From Acanthochromis polyacanthus (taxonomy: Eukaryota > Chordata > Actinopteri > Pomacentridae), in assembly GCF_021347895.1 (NCBI RefSeq), contig NC_067120.1, positions 11,455,361-11,519,360 of the forward strand: a stretch of 64,000 bases of DNA. Direction: 5' to 3'. The position numbers and the translations under genes are program-made. Every line of letters starts with the position of its first letter. Position 1 is the stretch's first letter. Shown here piece after piece: positions 1-11,997 of this stretch. The notes below the pieces were generated by a model. The model made no database searches. It was not told the origin of the DNA and saw only the letters and a list, made by a program, of their open reading frames with translations.

Positions 1-170
1 CGTCTCCCGCTCTCTGCCTCTCTGTTTTCTCTCGCTTCCTCTTGCGCTCTTTCCCCCCCTCCTCCTTTTTTTCTCCCTCAGCCTCTCATCTCCTTCCACC
101 TTTTCCATCTCTCCCCTCAGATTTCCATTCATTGATCCCCTCTTTATTTCAGCTGAGTTGAGATTTAAGA
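1..170. repeat. pyrimidine-rich low-complexity tract
   Basis: The + strand is almost purely C and T for the first ~125 bases (CTCTCTGCC, CTCCTCC and TTTTTTCTCC blocks) and loosens afterwards. It could be an intronic polypyrimidine stretch or an eroded CT microsatellite. No AG-bounded exon with a good donor follows it. Confidence 0.7.
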
Positions 171-528
171 TTCTCTCTCTGTCGTGCGACGGGTTCTCAT
201 TTCTAGCTGCTGATTATCTTTAGCAACTGTTTGCCCTTTTAACGTTTGTGCTGGTTGTGTTGTCAGTGAAAAGAAACCGATCACACGCAGGATGTGTTCA
301 GATTGTGCCTGGAAGTTTCCGGTGTCCTTGAACTGTTAGTCCAGGTTTGACTCCTGTAAAACCTGCTTCTGACATCTCCGTGCTGTCACGGCTGTCAGTC
401 AACTCGCAGTGACGCCCATGTTGGCCAACACTTTTCCATCTCTCAACACCCGTTCTTCCGCCTCGCTCTGTACGAGGGGAACATGTCCTGGCCTGTCATA
501 CACTCATCCAGAGTGCAGTTTCGGAGGA

Positions 529-547
529 GGGGGGAGGGGTGGGTGGG
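529..547 (+). other. G-quadruplex motif
   Basis: Four G runs of 6, 4, 3 and 3 bases are separated by single-base loops (A, T, T). Very short loops generally favour a stable parallel quadruplex. The motif is on the + strand, so the C-rich partner is on the - strand. No promoter or exon is recognisable nearby, so any role is unknown. Confidence 0.65.
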
Positions 548-847
548 ATTCAATTTTCTAAGTGGCATAACGTCCTCCTGAGAAGGATTGTGAGGTTTCT
601 CTTCTGTCTCCAGCAGTGGAAAGGCATGTACGACTCCGCCACAGTGGAGTAGCCTGCTCACATTCACTCTCTATCGCTCCCTCCCTGCATTTTTATTATT
701 TTGATCTGGCAAGCACATGAGAGATAGTAATCTACACTTCAATTACATCGCACAAGTCATCAGATGCTATCTTGCGCTGGTGATAGAATGTGCTCTGAGG
801 CAGCCCAGCGCCACTGTGAAACAGCCCCTAGAGAGCCACAATCTCAG

Positions 848-916
848 CGTGTGTGCATGTGTGTGAGTTCTGTCTATCTATGTTTGCCCGTGTGTGTATG
901 CGTGTGTGTGTGTGAC
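848..916. repeat. imperfect TG/CA microsatellite
   Basis: Two TG-rich blocks are separated by a CTATCTATG-like interruption; the longest pure run is about 7 units. It is an eroded dinucleotide repeat. Confidence 0.75.
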
Positions 917-1480
917 AGAGAGTGAGCGAGCTGGAGAATCAAGGAGACCAACAGACCGACAGAGAGACAGACTCTGGAAACCAGCTCTATTTATCAGTAT
1001 AACACACATATTTGCCAGTAGGGTACAGTATTTAACCTCAGTTTGTCATTGCGGTGATTCTTATCATTACATTTCATTTAGTTTGCAATGAACTGACTGT
1101 GCTGTAATAAGAGGATGAAATTTGTGCGTCGTTTATCATCTGAATTCCTGATAGTAACCAGCAGAGGGCTAATACATATGTGTTTTATGGTCTTTGTCTA
1201 CAAGAAAACCACTTGTTCTCCACGAGCTTTTGATATGATTTATTGCAGCGTATGAGCTGCTCTGTTGAAGAGTAATTTTAATGTCATTTGCAATATCTTT
1301 TCCCATTCAGAAAATTTCTATTTAACATACAATTTAAAAATAATCTTGTTCATGTTTTAGCTGTCACTGCTGTTACTGTGTCCAGAAAGTACATTTATAA
1401 ATGGTCTGTCTCCTTTCTTTTTTTCTTCCCGGTGCTGCGGCCCTCCTTGTGCACTGTCTTCATATGATAATCAACACACT

Positions 1481-4000
1481 TTAAAGGTAAGAGCTCTTCT
1501 CAAACCACACATCATACTCTTAATTAGACTGGTGTTTCAAATGCATCCGCTACACAACGGAACAGCTGCATGATGTCGATGTTGTTGTTGTCTTGGTTTA
1601 GCCAGTTTTAATACCACTGACTTTCTGAATTGTATTCCTCTTTTCTAAATGCAAATACAAATGAGGTAAGTGAAAATACATAACAATAGCTGTGGTCTCT
1701 TTTTACACGTCACATTTGCATATGAGATTTACATTTTTGCTTTTCAGGATTAATACCTTAATGAACTGCAAATGAAAAGTTTAGATGAGTTATTGTTTGC
1801 CTTCAGGTTTTTTTTCCCTGCAGATTTTGCGAAGAATTGAATTTTATGTGTTTATAATCATTAAGAGACAATTATTTATCACTCTAATTGAATATAAATG
1901 CAGCATTATACACATAGGTAGGTGCCTGTCTTTGTCCTACCTACAGTTGCAGTGTTCTTCCACTGAGGGGCAGGTATTCAGTGCTCATACTCCCCGCTCA
2001 CTAGCACTGGCAAATCAAGACGGATGGCTGGATTCCATAGTTTTTATCAGGCCTTAATGTGCACTTATACAATGACAGAGAACTCTCCTAGAGGCCGACA
2101 GACCAATGTTTGAGAATTGAGCTGGAAGGAGATAGCGCTCTCCGGGCCCAGGCATTTTTTTTTTCCATCAGAGACTCTGTGATGTGAGGCAGCCCTGGCA
2201 GCAAGGTTGTTTCTCAGGTAGGCAACGCGTTCAGCGCTCTGCCCTGCATCCCCACTCCTGCTGAAACAGCAACTGGATACCCTCAGCCACTCTTCCCCCC
2301 CAATTAGGCGCCACTTCACGCAAGACAAAAGACGCGCAGTTCATTAGGAAGATCTTGTTGTCTTCCTCAGCCGTCTTGTTCTGTTCGCTCATTTATGTCC
2401 TCCTGTCAAGGAAGTAGCTGATGTCGTCCACACATGGTGAAGGTTATGGGTATTTATTGAGGACTCCTGCAACATTAAGCCATCAGGCTCAGTCTGCAGT
2501 AGATAAATCTGAAAAGCTACTTCTGTTTTTAATCAGAGGATTGAAACAGTTTGAAAACAGTTGTACAAAGCTCCAGAGTGAGGTGGCAATAAAAATTTGC
2601 TCTGTGTCTTTGTTTGTGTTACCCGCTGATAAAAGCGCCTTGATGTTTGAATATCTAAACGAACGAGAAAATGTAAATATTTTCTACCAGACATTTTGAG
2701 TGGGACTGCATGCAGTGAAGGTCTCCAAAGCACACTGCTGTCTAAATGAGTGGTTATTGACAGACCTTTGGCGTCATGAGAATCACATGTTCTTTGAATC
2801 TCTGGTATACTAGCAAATGTGATCCTCTCTGATGGTTGCATTTGAACTTATTTTGATGTCCCTGAGCATTAAGGGAAGTGACAGCTTACAAATAAATCCA
2901 TAATTATCACATCTGAAAGCCGCCATCCCAAACTTTATTTGCATACCCAACACTTGGAGGAACGTGGGTAATAAACCCTGAGGGTCTCCCACACTCTGCC
3001 AAAGTCATGGCTGTCATCTCATCAGCTTTTGGGTCTTTCTCAGAAGCTAGCAAAAAAAAAAAAGGGAAAGGCAGACTGGAGTGAGACAATACTGCTCTGT
3101 TAAAAAGAAGCTACAGTAAATGGGCAGCTCTGACTAAGGTTCAGCAGAGCACAAAAGGAAACTGAAGGACAAGATTGTTCCCATTGTGCTTCCACTGTGT
3201 ATTTCCCCACAGAGCAAGGTCTGCCAAGGCCCCGCGGGCTTCATTTCACCCCTTCAAAACCCAACATATTTCTTTGAGTGTCCTGAAGATAGGAACACAA
3301 TGACTGCCTGTAGAATTTCATCTTAATTCTACCTGGGAACACAAAAGACTAATCACAGCCATCACAAAAGCGCTGTTCCTGCAGCCCAGTGTGTGATAGG
3401 ACAGTCTCTGGCAGCATAAAGGCCTGGCCCTCCAGAGAGCCAGGAGGCTGGAAGAGGCAGTCAAATGGGAAGCAGAATAGGCCAGGCGACACCCAAGATT
3501 ATGTCTTTGCCCAGTGTGTGGGGAGAACGCAGACCTGTAGGACCAGACATCTATCAGAGGAGGTCAGTCTCTGGGCCGAAGCAATAGAACAGCAATAATT
3601 CACACCAGATGAGGACAAGAAAAGTTAAGCGATAACGGTTGTGTGATATTGTACCGAGGATGTGTATGGTGGTGGAGCATAATGAGTAATATTCCTTCGA
3701 TTACTCCTTTCTTAAGAAACTACAGATTACTTACAATGGGCTCTATAAAGTGAATATGCAGAGCAGTTGAGATTCCCTCTGTCTGGTTTATTCACGTCTC
3801 TATTCCTACATTCTTCCTGTACATCCTGCACTTTGCCTGCTATAAAGTCAGACAGTATTTGACCCCAAAAGGCCGGAAAGAGATAAAACCGGTGTTTAAG
3901 CTCATTAAGAAATAAAAGTGGAGAGAGATTTTTCACTTCACTCCTTAACCCCACCTTCCAAACACACATCCCCCTCTGTGGTTCAGCCTCAGTACCTCCC
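1481..4000. other. non-coding stretch with three POU octamers
   Basis: No protein-like frame is visible. Perfect octamers occur at 1649-1656 (ATGCAAAT) and, in reverse, at 1714-1721 and 2937-2944 (ATTTGCAT). An A12-like run lies near 3050. A perfect donor-like GAGGTAAGTG at about 1662 and acceptor-like TTTTCAG and CCCTGCAG sites near 1747 and 1822 do not combine into a convincing exon: the one open interval between acceptor and donor (about 1823-1918) has AT-rich, non-coding-like composition. Confidence 0.5.
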
Positions 4001-4620
4001 CAAAAGGTTCAGCTAAAACTCGTCTAATTGGTTGCCGGGCTTTAATTAGCCCGGCTCGTTTGCATGGCTGCCATTAGGAATTCAAATAGGGTGGAGTGAT
4101 AGCTGACATTTTCCCCTTACTCCCCTCTTGCCAGAAATCCTCCCCTCTGATTCATCTCATCTTCATTTCCCCAGATCCTGTTTTTAAAGTTTTATTTAGG
4201 GTGTCATTTATTTAACAAGGGATTATTTATTTAGCGCATCAAATCATTCTGGAATGAATATTTATATATTTGTGAGGGTTTTAAATATTTACATGGTCTC
4301 TCCATTTCTAGTTTTGGAGCCACTGTAATGAGTGCTGTTGTTGGATGTCGAGGGGAATAACAAGACTGGTTTCAAAGTGAAAAGTCCTTTGAATATATTT
4401 CTAACTTAATTGGTATGAATCTATTATCAGGCCTCATGCTCTGATCATAGTTTAATTGGAGGTATATTATTATGGAATGACTTTAGCAGCGGTTAATGAT
4501 ATTTCATTCGGCTGATGATATTCATTTGAATGGCGATGAATGATTCATGTCAGGGGTGGCGTGTGAAAACACTCGGCAGTGCCATGACCCCATGTTAGCT
4601 GCTCTAATGCACTCACAGAC
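4000..4620. promoter_or_regulatory. candidate regulatory block (homeobox-type sites)
   Basis: Repeat-free sequence with TAATTGG, a TTTAATTAG core inside a GC hairpin (4034-4055), TTTGCATGG, several TAAT cores and a TGAATGATTCATG near-palindrome. Density of such sites is typical of vertebrate developmental enhancers. Conservation cannot be seen here, so the call is inference from motif density and absence of repeats. Confidence 0.3.
4034..4055. other. hairpin enclosing a homeodomain core
   Basis: GCCGGGCT and AGCCCGGC are perfectly complementary 8-base arms around the 6-base loop TTAATT, so the TTAATTA core sits at the centre of a GC-rich inverted repeat. It may be a composite protein-binding site; DNA cruciform formation is unlikely at this length. 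Confidence 0.5.
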
Positions 4621-5960
4621 TGCTACTTGACTAAATTCCATTAATCCTCAAAGAAGCTTAGCCATTTTTGCCCTGATGCTCACTTTCTTTCTGCATCTTG
4701 TTTTACAGAGACACCATTGTGTAATGGTGGCTTATAAAAGAGGATGAACATTAACAGGGTTGTGTCCCCGGGACTTTAACCACTCTTCCTTCGCTCTGTC
4801 TGTCTGCTGGTGCACTATAGAGTCTTGAGAGAGCCAGTGGTCCAACCAGGCATGTGGAGGCATATGGAGACTCACTACTAAGTTTACACATATCGGGCCT
4901 TAGAAAAGTCTTATTAACAGCAGCTGCAGGCAGTAGGAGAACACAGAGAGCGGCGGCATGACTGCTGAACCAGGGAACGCCTCTCCACACTAGAACCCCC
5001 CCTCCTCCTCTTCAGTCTTAATGACTAACCAGAATGAGAAGCGGAGGAGAGGAAGAGCCTGGAAGAGCCTGATTTGTTCTGCATGCTAAATATGGCCTGT
5101 AATCTTTATTCCTCTGAGTGCCTTATTAAAAGTGAAAGGAAGATGAAATCCCACCAGCCAGCCCATCCTTTCTGCTGTTTATTAGAGGGGCTTTTCCTCT
5201 GTTAATATTGAGGTTATGGTAACCTTAGTGGTGATAGATGCATCTGGTGACTTCAGGTAATAATAGCAATGATTGATTCCCACCTGAACCCTGGAGGTGT
5301 AATCTAGCAGGATGGAAGAGATAAAGTGGCAGCCAGCGTCTGAGAGATACACAGAGAGGCAGATTCCATCCAACAGTGCTGTTTATCATCCAGCAGACAA
5401 CAGCGCCTTGTCAGAATTTATGATGTTTCCCCTCGTCTCTAATTCATCATTCATTAACTACTCTTTTCTTCCCCTAAATCCATCTCTATTTGTTAGTTTT
5501 ATCAGTAAGGTTAGGATGAAAAATACCTTTGTGTTAGTTTTTGATTCTGCAGGAAGATGAATGCGATTTTTGACTGCAAGTGTGTCACATCAGTCAGATC
5601 TGATTTGATAATCAAAGTGAAATCCTTCTTCACTCAGTCGAAGAGTTTGTTGTCGTCTAAAAGCCAAAGCGGCGCACAGTTCCTCTCACTTGCAAAAAAA
5701 AAAAAAAAAAGGCTTAATTTTATTTCGGTGCGAGTAATTTATTTAGATTAATACTGGAAATGCATTTAAAAAGCTGCAATTACATCTTATGGCAGGATTT
5801 CTGCAAAATACATCAATATGGAGGAAAAACAACAACAACCATAAAAAATACAACCACAAAACATTTCTTCGGAGTCTACACAGTAATATTCAGAGCGCCG
5901 CACATTTTGCATTATTTCTTTACCTTGCCCTTTCTATGCAGCTGAAATGATTCCCACTTG
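4621..5960. other. non-coding stretch with no gene recognised
   Basis: Contains an A17 run (5694-5710) and a short AAC repeat near 5828-5840. Open frames here are short, overlap on both strands and look like chance. No splice-site pair worth reporting was seen. Confidence 0.55.
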
Positions 5961-6370
5961 TGAATTTTTCTATCATTATGTAAACAGATAACCAGAATCA
6001 GAGAGAATATGATCAGCATATTTTTGTGCCTGTATTTGCATTACGGCGCTCGTGTTGGAGCACTAATGAAGCTCAAAGACAAGTGGAGTCCTACGTAATT
6101 ATTTTTTTAAGCCCCACACCTTTCCCGTAGTAGAGCCGCACTAGATGGCACATCTATTATTCCATTAGCAGGTAATTAATGACTCTCATTTGTGTAACTG
6201 TTATTAAGCCCTTTGAAAGATTGTTTGTGTTCAGATGAAATGAAACACATCCCAGAAGCCATCCATTGTGGCGGATAGATTAAAAGAGCAATAAGGCTCT
6301 TTGAAAAATGATATTTTATCAGCGGTAATTTTTCACCGTACCTCAGGGGCAGCGATGACAGGAAAACACT
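5960..6370. promoter_or_regulatory. candidate regulatory block
   Basis: Repeat-free sequence with a perfect reverse octamer ATTTGCAT (6034-6041), a GTAATTAATGACTC element around 6172-6185 that joins a homeobox core to an AP-1-like half, CATTGTGG (SOX-like) and several ATTA cores. The function is inferred only from site content. Confidence 0.25.
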
Positions 6371-9300
6371 GCAGTCCTCCTTCATGTTGATATCCTTTTT
6401 TTAGTCAAACTACCAGGGGAGTACACTAAGTGTGATTTATTCATCCCTTGACCAGTAAAAGGTGTCAGCTAGGTGAAAATGGATGCTGGGAGAGTATTGA
6501 CAGGAGAAATAGCGGTGCAGTTGTCCTGCTCTGTCATATCAAAATGAGGGAAGGGTCATGTCCTGTACTCTGGATGCCTAGTTCACATCTGTCTGATTCT
6601 CTGCCAGCATGCCTTAATAATCTGCTCCTACTGAATCGTTTCTATTTGCTGCTAAAAAATAATATTTCTATGGGTATTTTATATTTAGAGATTTCTGCGT
6701 CTGATGCAAACTACTTATTCTGAATGCTGTTTTAATTTTCTAATTTTATTTTTTTTTATTGTTTTGCTTTTTGGACCGTTCTTTACTTGTATCCTGGAGT
6801 GCATTGCATAAATCTCAGACAGGAATCCGATTTCCCACATGAGCAGATCAAATTGTCTCTTTTGTTCATGGTTTCTATCTGCCAATGTAAAAAGAGATTG
6901 AAGTTCCCTTTTTTCCCCCCTCTTCTTTTTTTTTTGACTTTTTTTTTTTTTGACTTTTTTTATATTGAAGAATAGGAGGATGGGGGAATCAAAAAGCAGT
7001 GTGTCTTGTGAACAAACACCCAGCCTTTCCAAAGGAGAAGCTGTGTAACACAGGCACTGGCATTCCACAACTCCAGCTGGAAAGGCACAGAGCATCTCCT
7101 TGGGATTTATATTTAGCATTTGCTATGCTACTTATAAAATATTTCATAAATAATGTGAATATATTAGACAGGGAGAGAACTGTCGCCAGTCATTCCATAT
7201 GCACTGCCATAGCAACAAGATGTTCCGCCTTTATCTGTTTAGGGCCCATGATTCTTAAACTGTTCATTGCCCACGTTTCCTTTTTTAATCAGAGTGTGTT
7301 TGGGATCCCCTGCAGCAGGGATCTAGATAAAAGGATTAACTCTGCCTCTACTAGTTAACCACGTTTAGACTTTGCCAGGCAGGCCCTCAAAATGAAAATA
7401 GATGGATTTCAATGCCTACATCTGTGCATTTTGATTTCGTGTCATCAAGTATCATGTGGCAATGCATTTATCAATGTATCGATTATTATAATAGTTGCAG
7501 CATAAAAGCAGGAGTAGTCAACTTTATACTTTGCAGGTGAACATTAATTGTGATCTAACCTGAAATATTTTGACAGTTAATGGCTTTTATATGACAGTAT
7601 TTTTATATGCATGTTGACTATAGCTATATAACATTTGCATTTGTGTTTTTTTTTTTTTAATTAAGGCTCCTGTCACTCTCTTGACGATTTCTTGAGGCAC
7701 AGCCACTTCTCATCACTCCAAAGACATGGATTTTTTTTTTTCTTCTTTAAGGGGGGAAAAGAAGATGGAGATGTCTGCTCCGTCCAAAAGCATTTAATGC
7801 ACTACTGCTCGAAATCATAGCTGGGGTGAAGCCCTGGCCATGGTGCTGGCTCGTAGTAGATAGAAATCTCTGTGGCAGAGTCCATCCACATGTATTCATT
7901 ACTGGTTTTGATCCAGGAGGCCTTGTTGGAATCTGAAGGCATTATGCCGGCTACTGCTGCACTGCCGGCTGGGTAACACAGTGTAGAGGGAAAGAACTGG
8001 CTCCTTTGTCACTGCTGTTAGCATTAGCTAGAGATTTGCATATATTTCTCTTGGACGCATTAAAGGAATACAAAAAAGACTAATTCACTATTGAAAGTCT
8101 CCCTTGCAAGATTAAAAGAGTCCCATTAGAAATGTATGACTGCTCATGTAGTTTTTATTTCATTTTTCCGTCGCCCCCCCCTTCTCGTCCTTTGTTTGGA
8201 GGCTTTGATTATTCGCCAGGTTGGCAGAAAAAAAAGGACTCATGAAGAAAGAAGTACAGCTGCCATCTTTTCTAATGCTATTTTGTTTTAAAAATGTGAT
8301 TGCCTTTTTTTACAGCAGAGGCTGTTTTTCCTTAAGTTATCTCTATTAGAAAATTTAGTTCAATTTAGCTTCTTAAATTAAATAGTCTAATTTTTATTAA
8401 TGGTTGTTCTGAAACATAACTGTAATTTTGAATTTCTATACACAATACATAGCTTTTTTAAAGACTGATTACTAGACAGATTTAAGAAACTATATGTTTT
8501 TACAATGTAACAATAAGGTATAGTTTGAAACATTATAGAGCAAACATTTGCATGATCTTAAATATTATTTGTTTTTGCTTTTAAACTTTGTTTTCTCCGT
8601 CTTGTGCTGTGCTCAGTCCCTCAGCACCAGGCTGACAGCGCCACGGTGGTACAGTGTGCCACACAGACGTCTGAATGAGAACATGTGAACAGCACTCCCA
8701 GAGCGAGTGCCCACAATGCTTATCGCTCTGACCTGAATTCTGTGACGACAGACAATTTTACAAACAGCTGGGGATCAATCAAAGCCCACTTGAAATATGC
8801 CACCTGCCACTTTTACATTAGGAAGCATGCTGTTCAAAATGGAACATTTTCACTTGTATTTGTGATTATTTTACAGGCAAAGTTGGTCTCCTCATGGGGC
8901 CTCAAGTGCCAAATGATTTATTCCTCCCCCCACCACCACCTCCATCCTCCAGAGCTGGGTGGAGGGGAAGGGGTAAGATTTACTTTAAGTTGTTTCTAAG
9001 CCGGAGGATGCAGTCAACAAGGGAAGGATAGATACAGTATTTGTATTTAAGCTAAAATCCAGTGGCCACCACTTAGCACAACCCCCCCCATCCCACGGCG
9101 GTTTGCATGAATTTAGGGTGCCAATAATTTAGACAATTCTAAACAAACTGAATCATGCACAAAACATATTAATATCACAGTTCCAGAAACTCATGCTCTT
9201 CTAGTATAAGAGCTGCTGAACCTGCTCCTCTCAGGTACAGGTGACTTCACTACCTGTCCCACTTTAGCCAGGAATCACTCCTCTCCCAGCAGGTGTCAGT

Positions 9301-9600
9301 GTTACTACTGCAGACAGATGTCACTGACACAAGAGACAACTTTTCTGATCACTCAAATGTCTTAAAGCGATATTCTATATGTCAAATATTGTTTTAAAGA
9401 ACAGCTCAATTCATAGGTAGTCAACAGGTGGCTCCGATTTTGACCCAGAACAGGTGAACTGAATTTGTGACTTGTTTCATAATTCCCATCTTTTGTGCCT
9501 GAACACTGTCAGGCTTTAGTTTACAATTCAGTAGAAGCTCTGCTGTGACTTTCAAAATCTGTTCATGTGAGACAGTTTTTTTTTTTTTAACTTTTTTTTT
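6371..9600. other. non-coding stretch with poly-T runs and octamers
   Basis: Holds a duplicated poly-T/GAC unit (6926-6961: T10, GAC, T13, GAC, T7), further T runs near 7647 and 7730, and perfect reverse octamers at 7633, 8034 and 8546. The only exon-like interval is the weak candidate at 8877-8972, listed separately. No promoter is recognisable. Confidence 0.5.
8877..8972 (+). other. weak candidate exon (96 nt)
   Basis: A TGATTATTTTACAG acceptor precedes 8877 and a GG|GTAAGA donor follows 8972. The enclosed 96 nt are exactly 32 codons and open in phase 0 (starts AKLVSSWGLKCQ, contains a run HHHLHPP). The peptide is not one I recognise, it is rich in simple His/Pro/Gly, and the acceptor pyrimidine tract is poor, so this may be coincidence. 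Confidence 0.15.
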
Positions 9601-10100
9601 ATTTTTAGTGGGTTAGATTGAGTTTTTTTAGAAGCATGTGAGTTTGTGTTTGCTTACAGGTGTTTTGGAGAATCTCAAGGACAGAATGCAAATTATATCT
9701 CTCCAAAATGCAAATATAAAACAAGGAGCCTCAGAAATCCGCAATAGTATTCACTGCATAAACTTGTCATTACGCAAGAAAATATCATTTCCTCTGGACC
9801 GCGTGCCGTTTCTTCCAGCCAGGCCTGTTGCAGTGAAAGTTGCTCCCAGACAACCAGAAAGTGGCAATATAAAAATGAGTGGAATTCCTACAGCCACGGG
9901 ATGAAACAGATGTGCTGGCTGTGGTGTTAATGCGAGTTGTTTTAGCCAGACTCTTACCTCTCCAGAAAACAGTGAGCCTGGTCTTCCCCCATCTGGTGTG
10001 TAGAGTGTCGGTCCTCCAGAGTAATGTTCGACACGAGGTCAGCAGAACACCACCGAGTTGCTACATATGCTTCACAAACTGTTGCTGTTGGTCAGGAGAA
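9600..10100. promoter_or_regulatory. stretch with paired POU octamers
   Basis: Two identical forward ATGCAAAT sites start 22 bp apart (9686 and 9708), about two helical turns. A TTTGCTTACAG acceptor-like site near 9658 opens a frame of ~80 codons with no usable donor, ending at a stop, so I favour a regulatory reading over an exon. Conservation is unseen. Confidence 0.25.
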
Positions 10101-10345
10101 CATACATTATAATCCAGATTAAACCGGATAATTAGCTTTTTGTGAGCCATTAATTCTGGCAGGTGAAGGGGGCAGAGGAGGGAATAAATAATGCGGCCGT
10201 GTTGTGTGTGACACGGCGCTAAAAAATGGGCATCTTTCCAGCAGCTCATTTCAACTCCTCCAAATTGGCCTCATTGTAGATGAAATATTAAATGGCCAGC
10301 CCGGCTATTAATGCTGACTTTTATGGATTGGATGATGTTGTGCTT
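10100..10345. promoter_or_regulatory. candidate regulatory block
   Basis: Compact repeat-free sequence with GATAATTAGC, CCATTAATTC, GAATAAATAATG and CTATTAATGC cores and a small hairpin at 10196-10217 (arms GCCGTGT and ACACGGC, 8-base loop). Site content resembles a vertebrate conserved non-coding element; conservation itself cannot be checked here. Confidence 0.3.
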
Positions 10346-11997
10346 AATATACCGGTTCAGTTGTCCCTTTTCTTCTGTCCACCCGTAATGTATTGCACTG
10401 GGAGTGAACCCACTGGTACACAATGGGGTTTCAGCCCATGTGAAGCTCTCTGGCACGACTCCAGACTGGAAGTGAGAGCGGTCTGAGCTGTGTCGTCTGA
10501 AGTGTGTTCCCCGCTCCGTCACTGGAGCGCCTAAACCCATTTCAGTTTGCTTCATTTTTGTTCAAAAGACACACAGAAAAGTAGCTTATTGAAAACCCAT
10601 GTGAAAAATGTTTTTTAAATAAATGAAAAACTAAATTGCAGACTGCGCTCGAGTCAAACAGCTAGATTTTAAAGTCCCATTAGAAGCAGAAATATATGAT
10701 GGTTGTGTTGTTGTGCAAGCGTGGAGAAGGAGAAAATCACACGTTTATATCTCGTATCGTATAAATTAATATTTCAGCAAATATTTCCTACTCTAGGATG
10801 AACAGATAGATCCTAATCACATACATTATAACACAAAACATGCCACTTTACTCACACAAAATATATAGTTTAAGTAAAATATTAAATGTGTTGTTTATAT
10901 GTGACAAATGCTTTTAGAATTTTCGCCCAGTTCTGCAGTTTAGATAATTTCACTGTCTTTCAGTTCAGTGTTTGGGTTTTCCGTGCCATCAATATCCATT
11001 TTCAGCTGCACTTTTCTTTCACAAAACAAGCCTCTCTGCACACTACCAGCACAGCACCACATAACAGTCAAAGTTAGTGACTAGCCGAGCGGCGCAATTT
11101 AGCAGCTTAAGAGGGAAAATCTTTCAAGGGAAAGTGAATATTGGACTTATTTTCATCTCCAAACCAAACTCCAAATAGATGGTGAATCAGGTCTATGTTT
11201 TGTGTAACTAGGCAATTATTTGCTAACTTTTACAGTAACAGCTTTATGAAGTGATAATGGGGAGGTGAAGTCATGACGTGTTGTCTGGGGTAGTCTATTT
11301 CTCGTTTTTTGGTAATTCATGTCGATTGCCCTGTGAGGTCATGCATTTAAATCACTTATCCTATGTACTATAGCGACATTGTTTAGGTTTTTCCCTTTTT
11401 CCCCAAAGAAGGTAATATATAGTGCATTTTATATGTTTTATATTAATGCCAAATGTTCACATAATGTCCAGATATTATTTACATGCCAAATGTTAGATGT
11501 CTGTTCACTTGAATTGCATTGGCTAGACTTAACATTTCATTTCTGTTTTGTGCTACTGGTCAGAATCACGATGTCTTTGCCTAACTGCATGCATTTGACC
11601 ATCAGTAATTCATTCACAAATTGAATTTAGGTAAATTATTCCGTTTCACAGTCTGTTGTGTTGCTAAAGTATTTCTAGCATATGCTCAAGGGATTGTAAA
11701 AAGAACCCCTTCTATTAAATTCTTGCCGTTTGACATTGAAGAACAGATTATTTCATGCCTCAAAAGGTGACTGAAACTAACTTTGTGATTCCAATTAGCA
11801 CCAATGAAGATACCATTGAGAAACTGGCATTTAAAGAAAAAAGGCCCCATTTTTTTCTCTGATTAAGCTACTGTGAAATGTGAGACTGTTGAGGTGTAAA
11901 AGTGCTATTATCATTAGGCTTATTTACAACAGATGGCGTGATTGTTAATCAGCTCTGTGACAAAAGATGTGTTAAGACTGAGTGAACATGGTAAATA
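10346..11997. other. non-coding stretch with no gene recognised
   Basis: AT-rich sequence with only chance open frames. No repeat family, splice pair or structured RNA was recognised. Confidence 0.55.

Larger units (their letters stand above)
171..1480. other. non-coding stretch with no gene recognised
   Basis: Only short chance open frames occur here. The stretch holds the G-quadruplex motif at 529-547 and an imperfect TG tract at 848-916; the rest is unique-looking sequence without motifs I can name. A potential donor (AAAG followed by GTAAGAG, near 1486) lacks a matching acceptor upstream, so I do not call an exon. Confidence 0.6.

Noticed and set aside
9659..9904. 80-codon frame following a TTTGCTTACAG site
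   Set aside because: No donor, no polyadenylation signal close to the stop and no recognisable protein; the paired octamers explain the sequence better.
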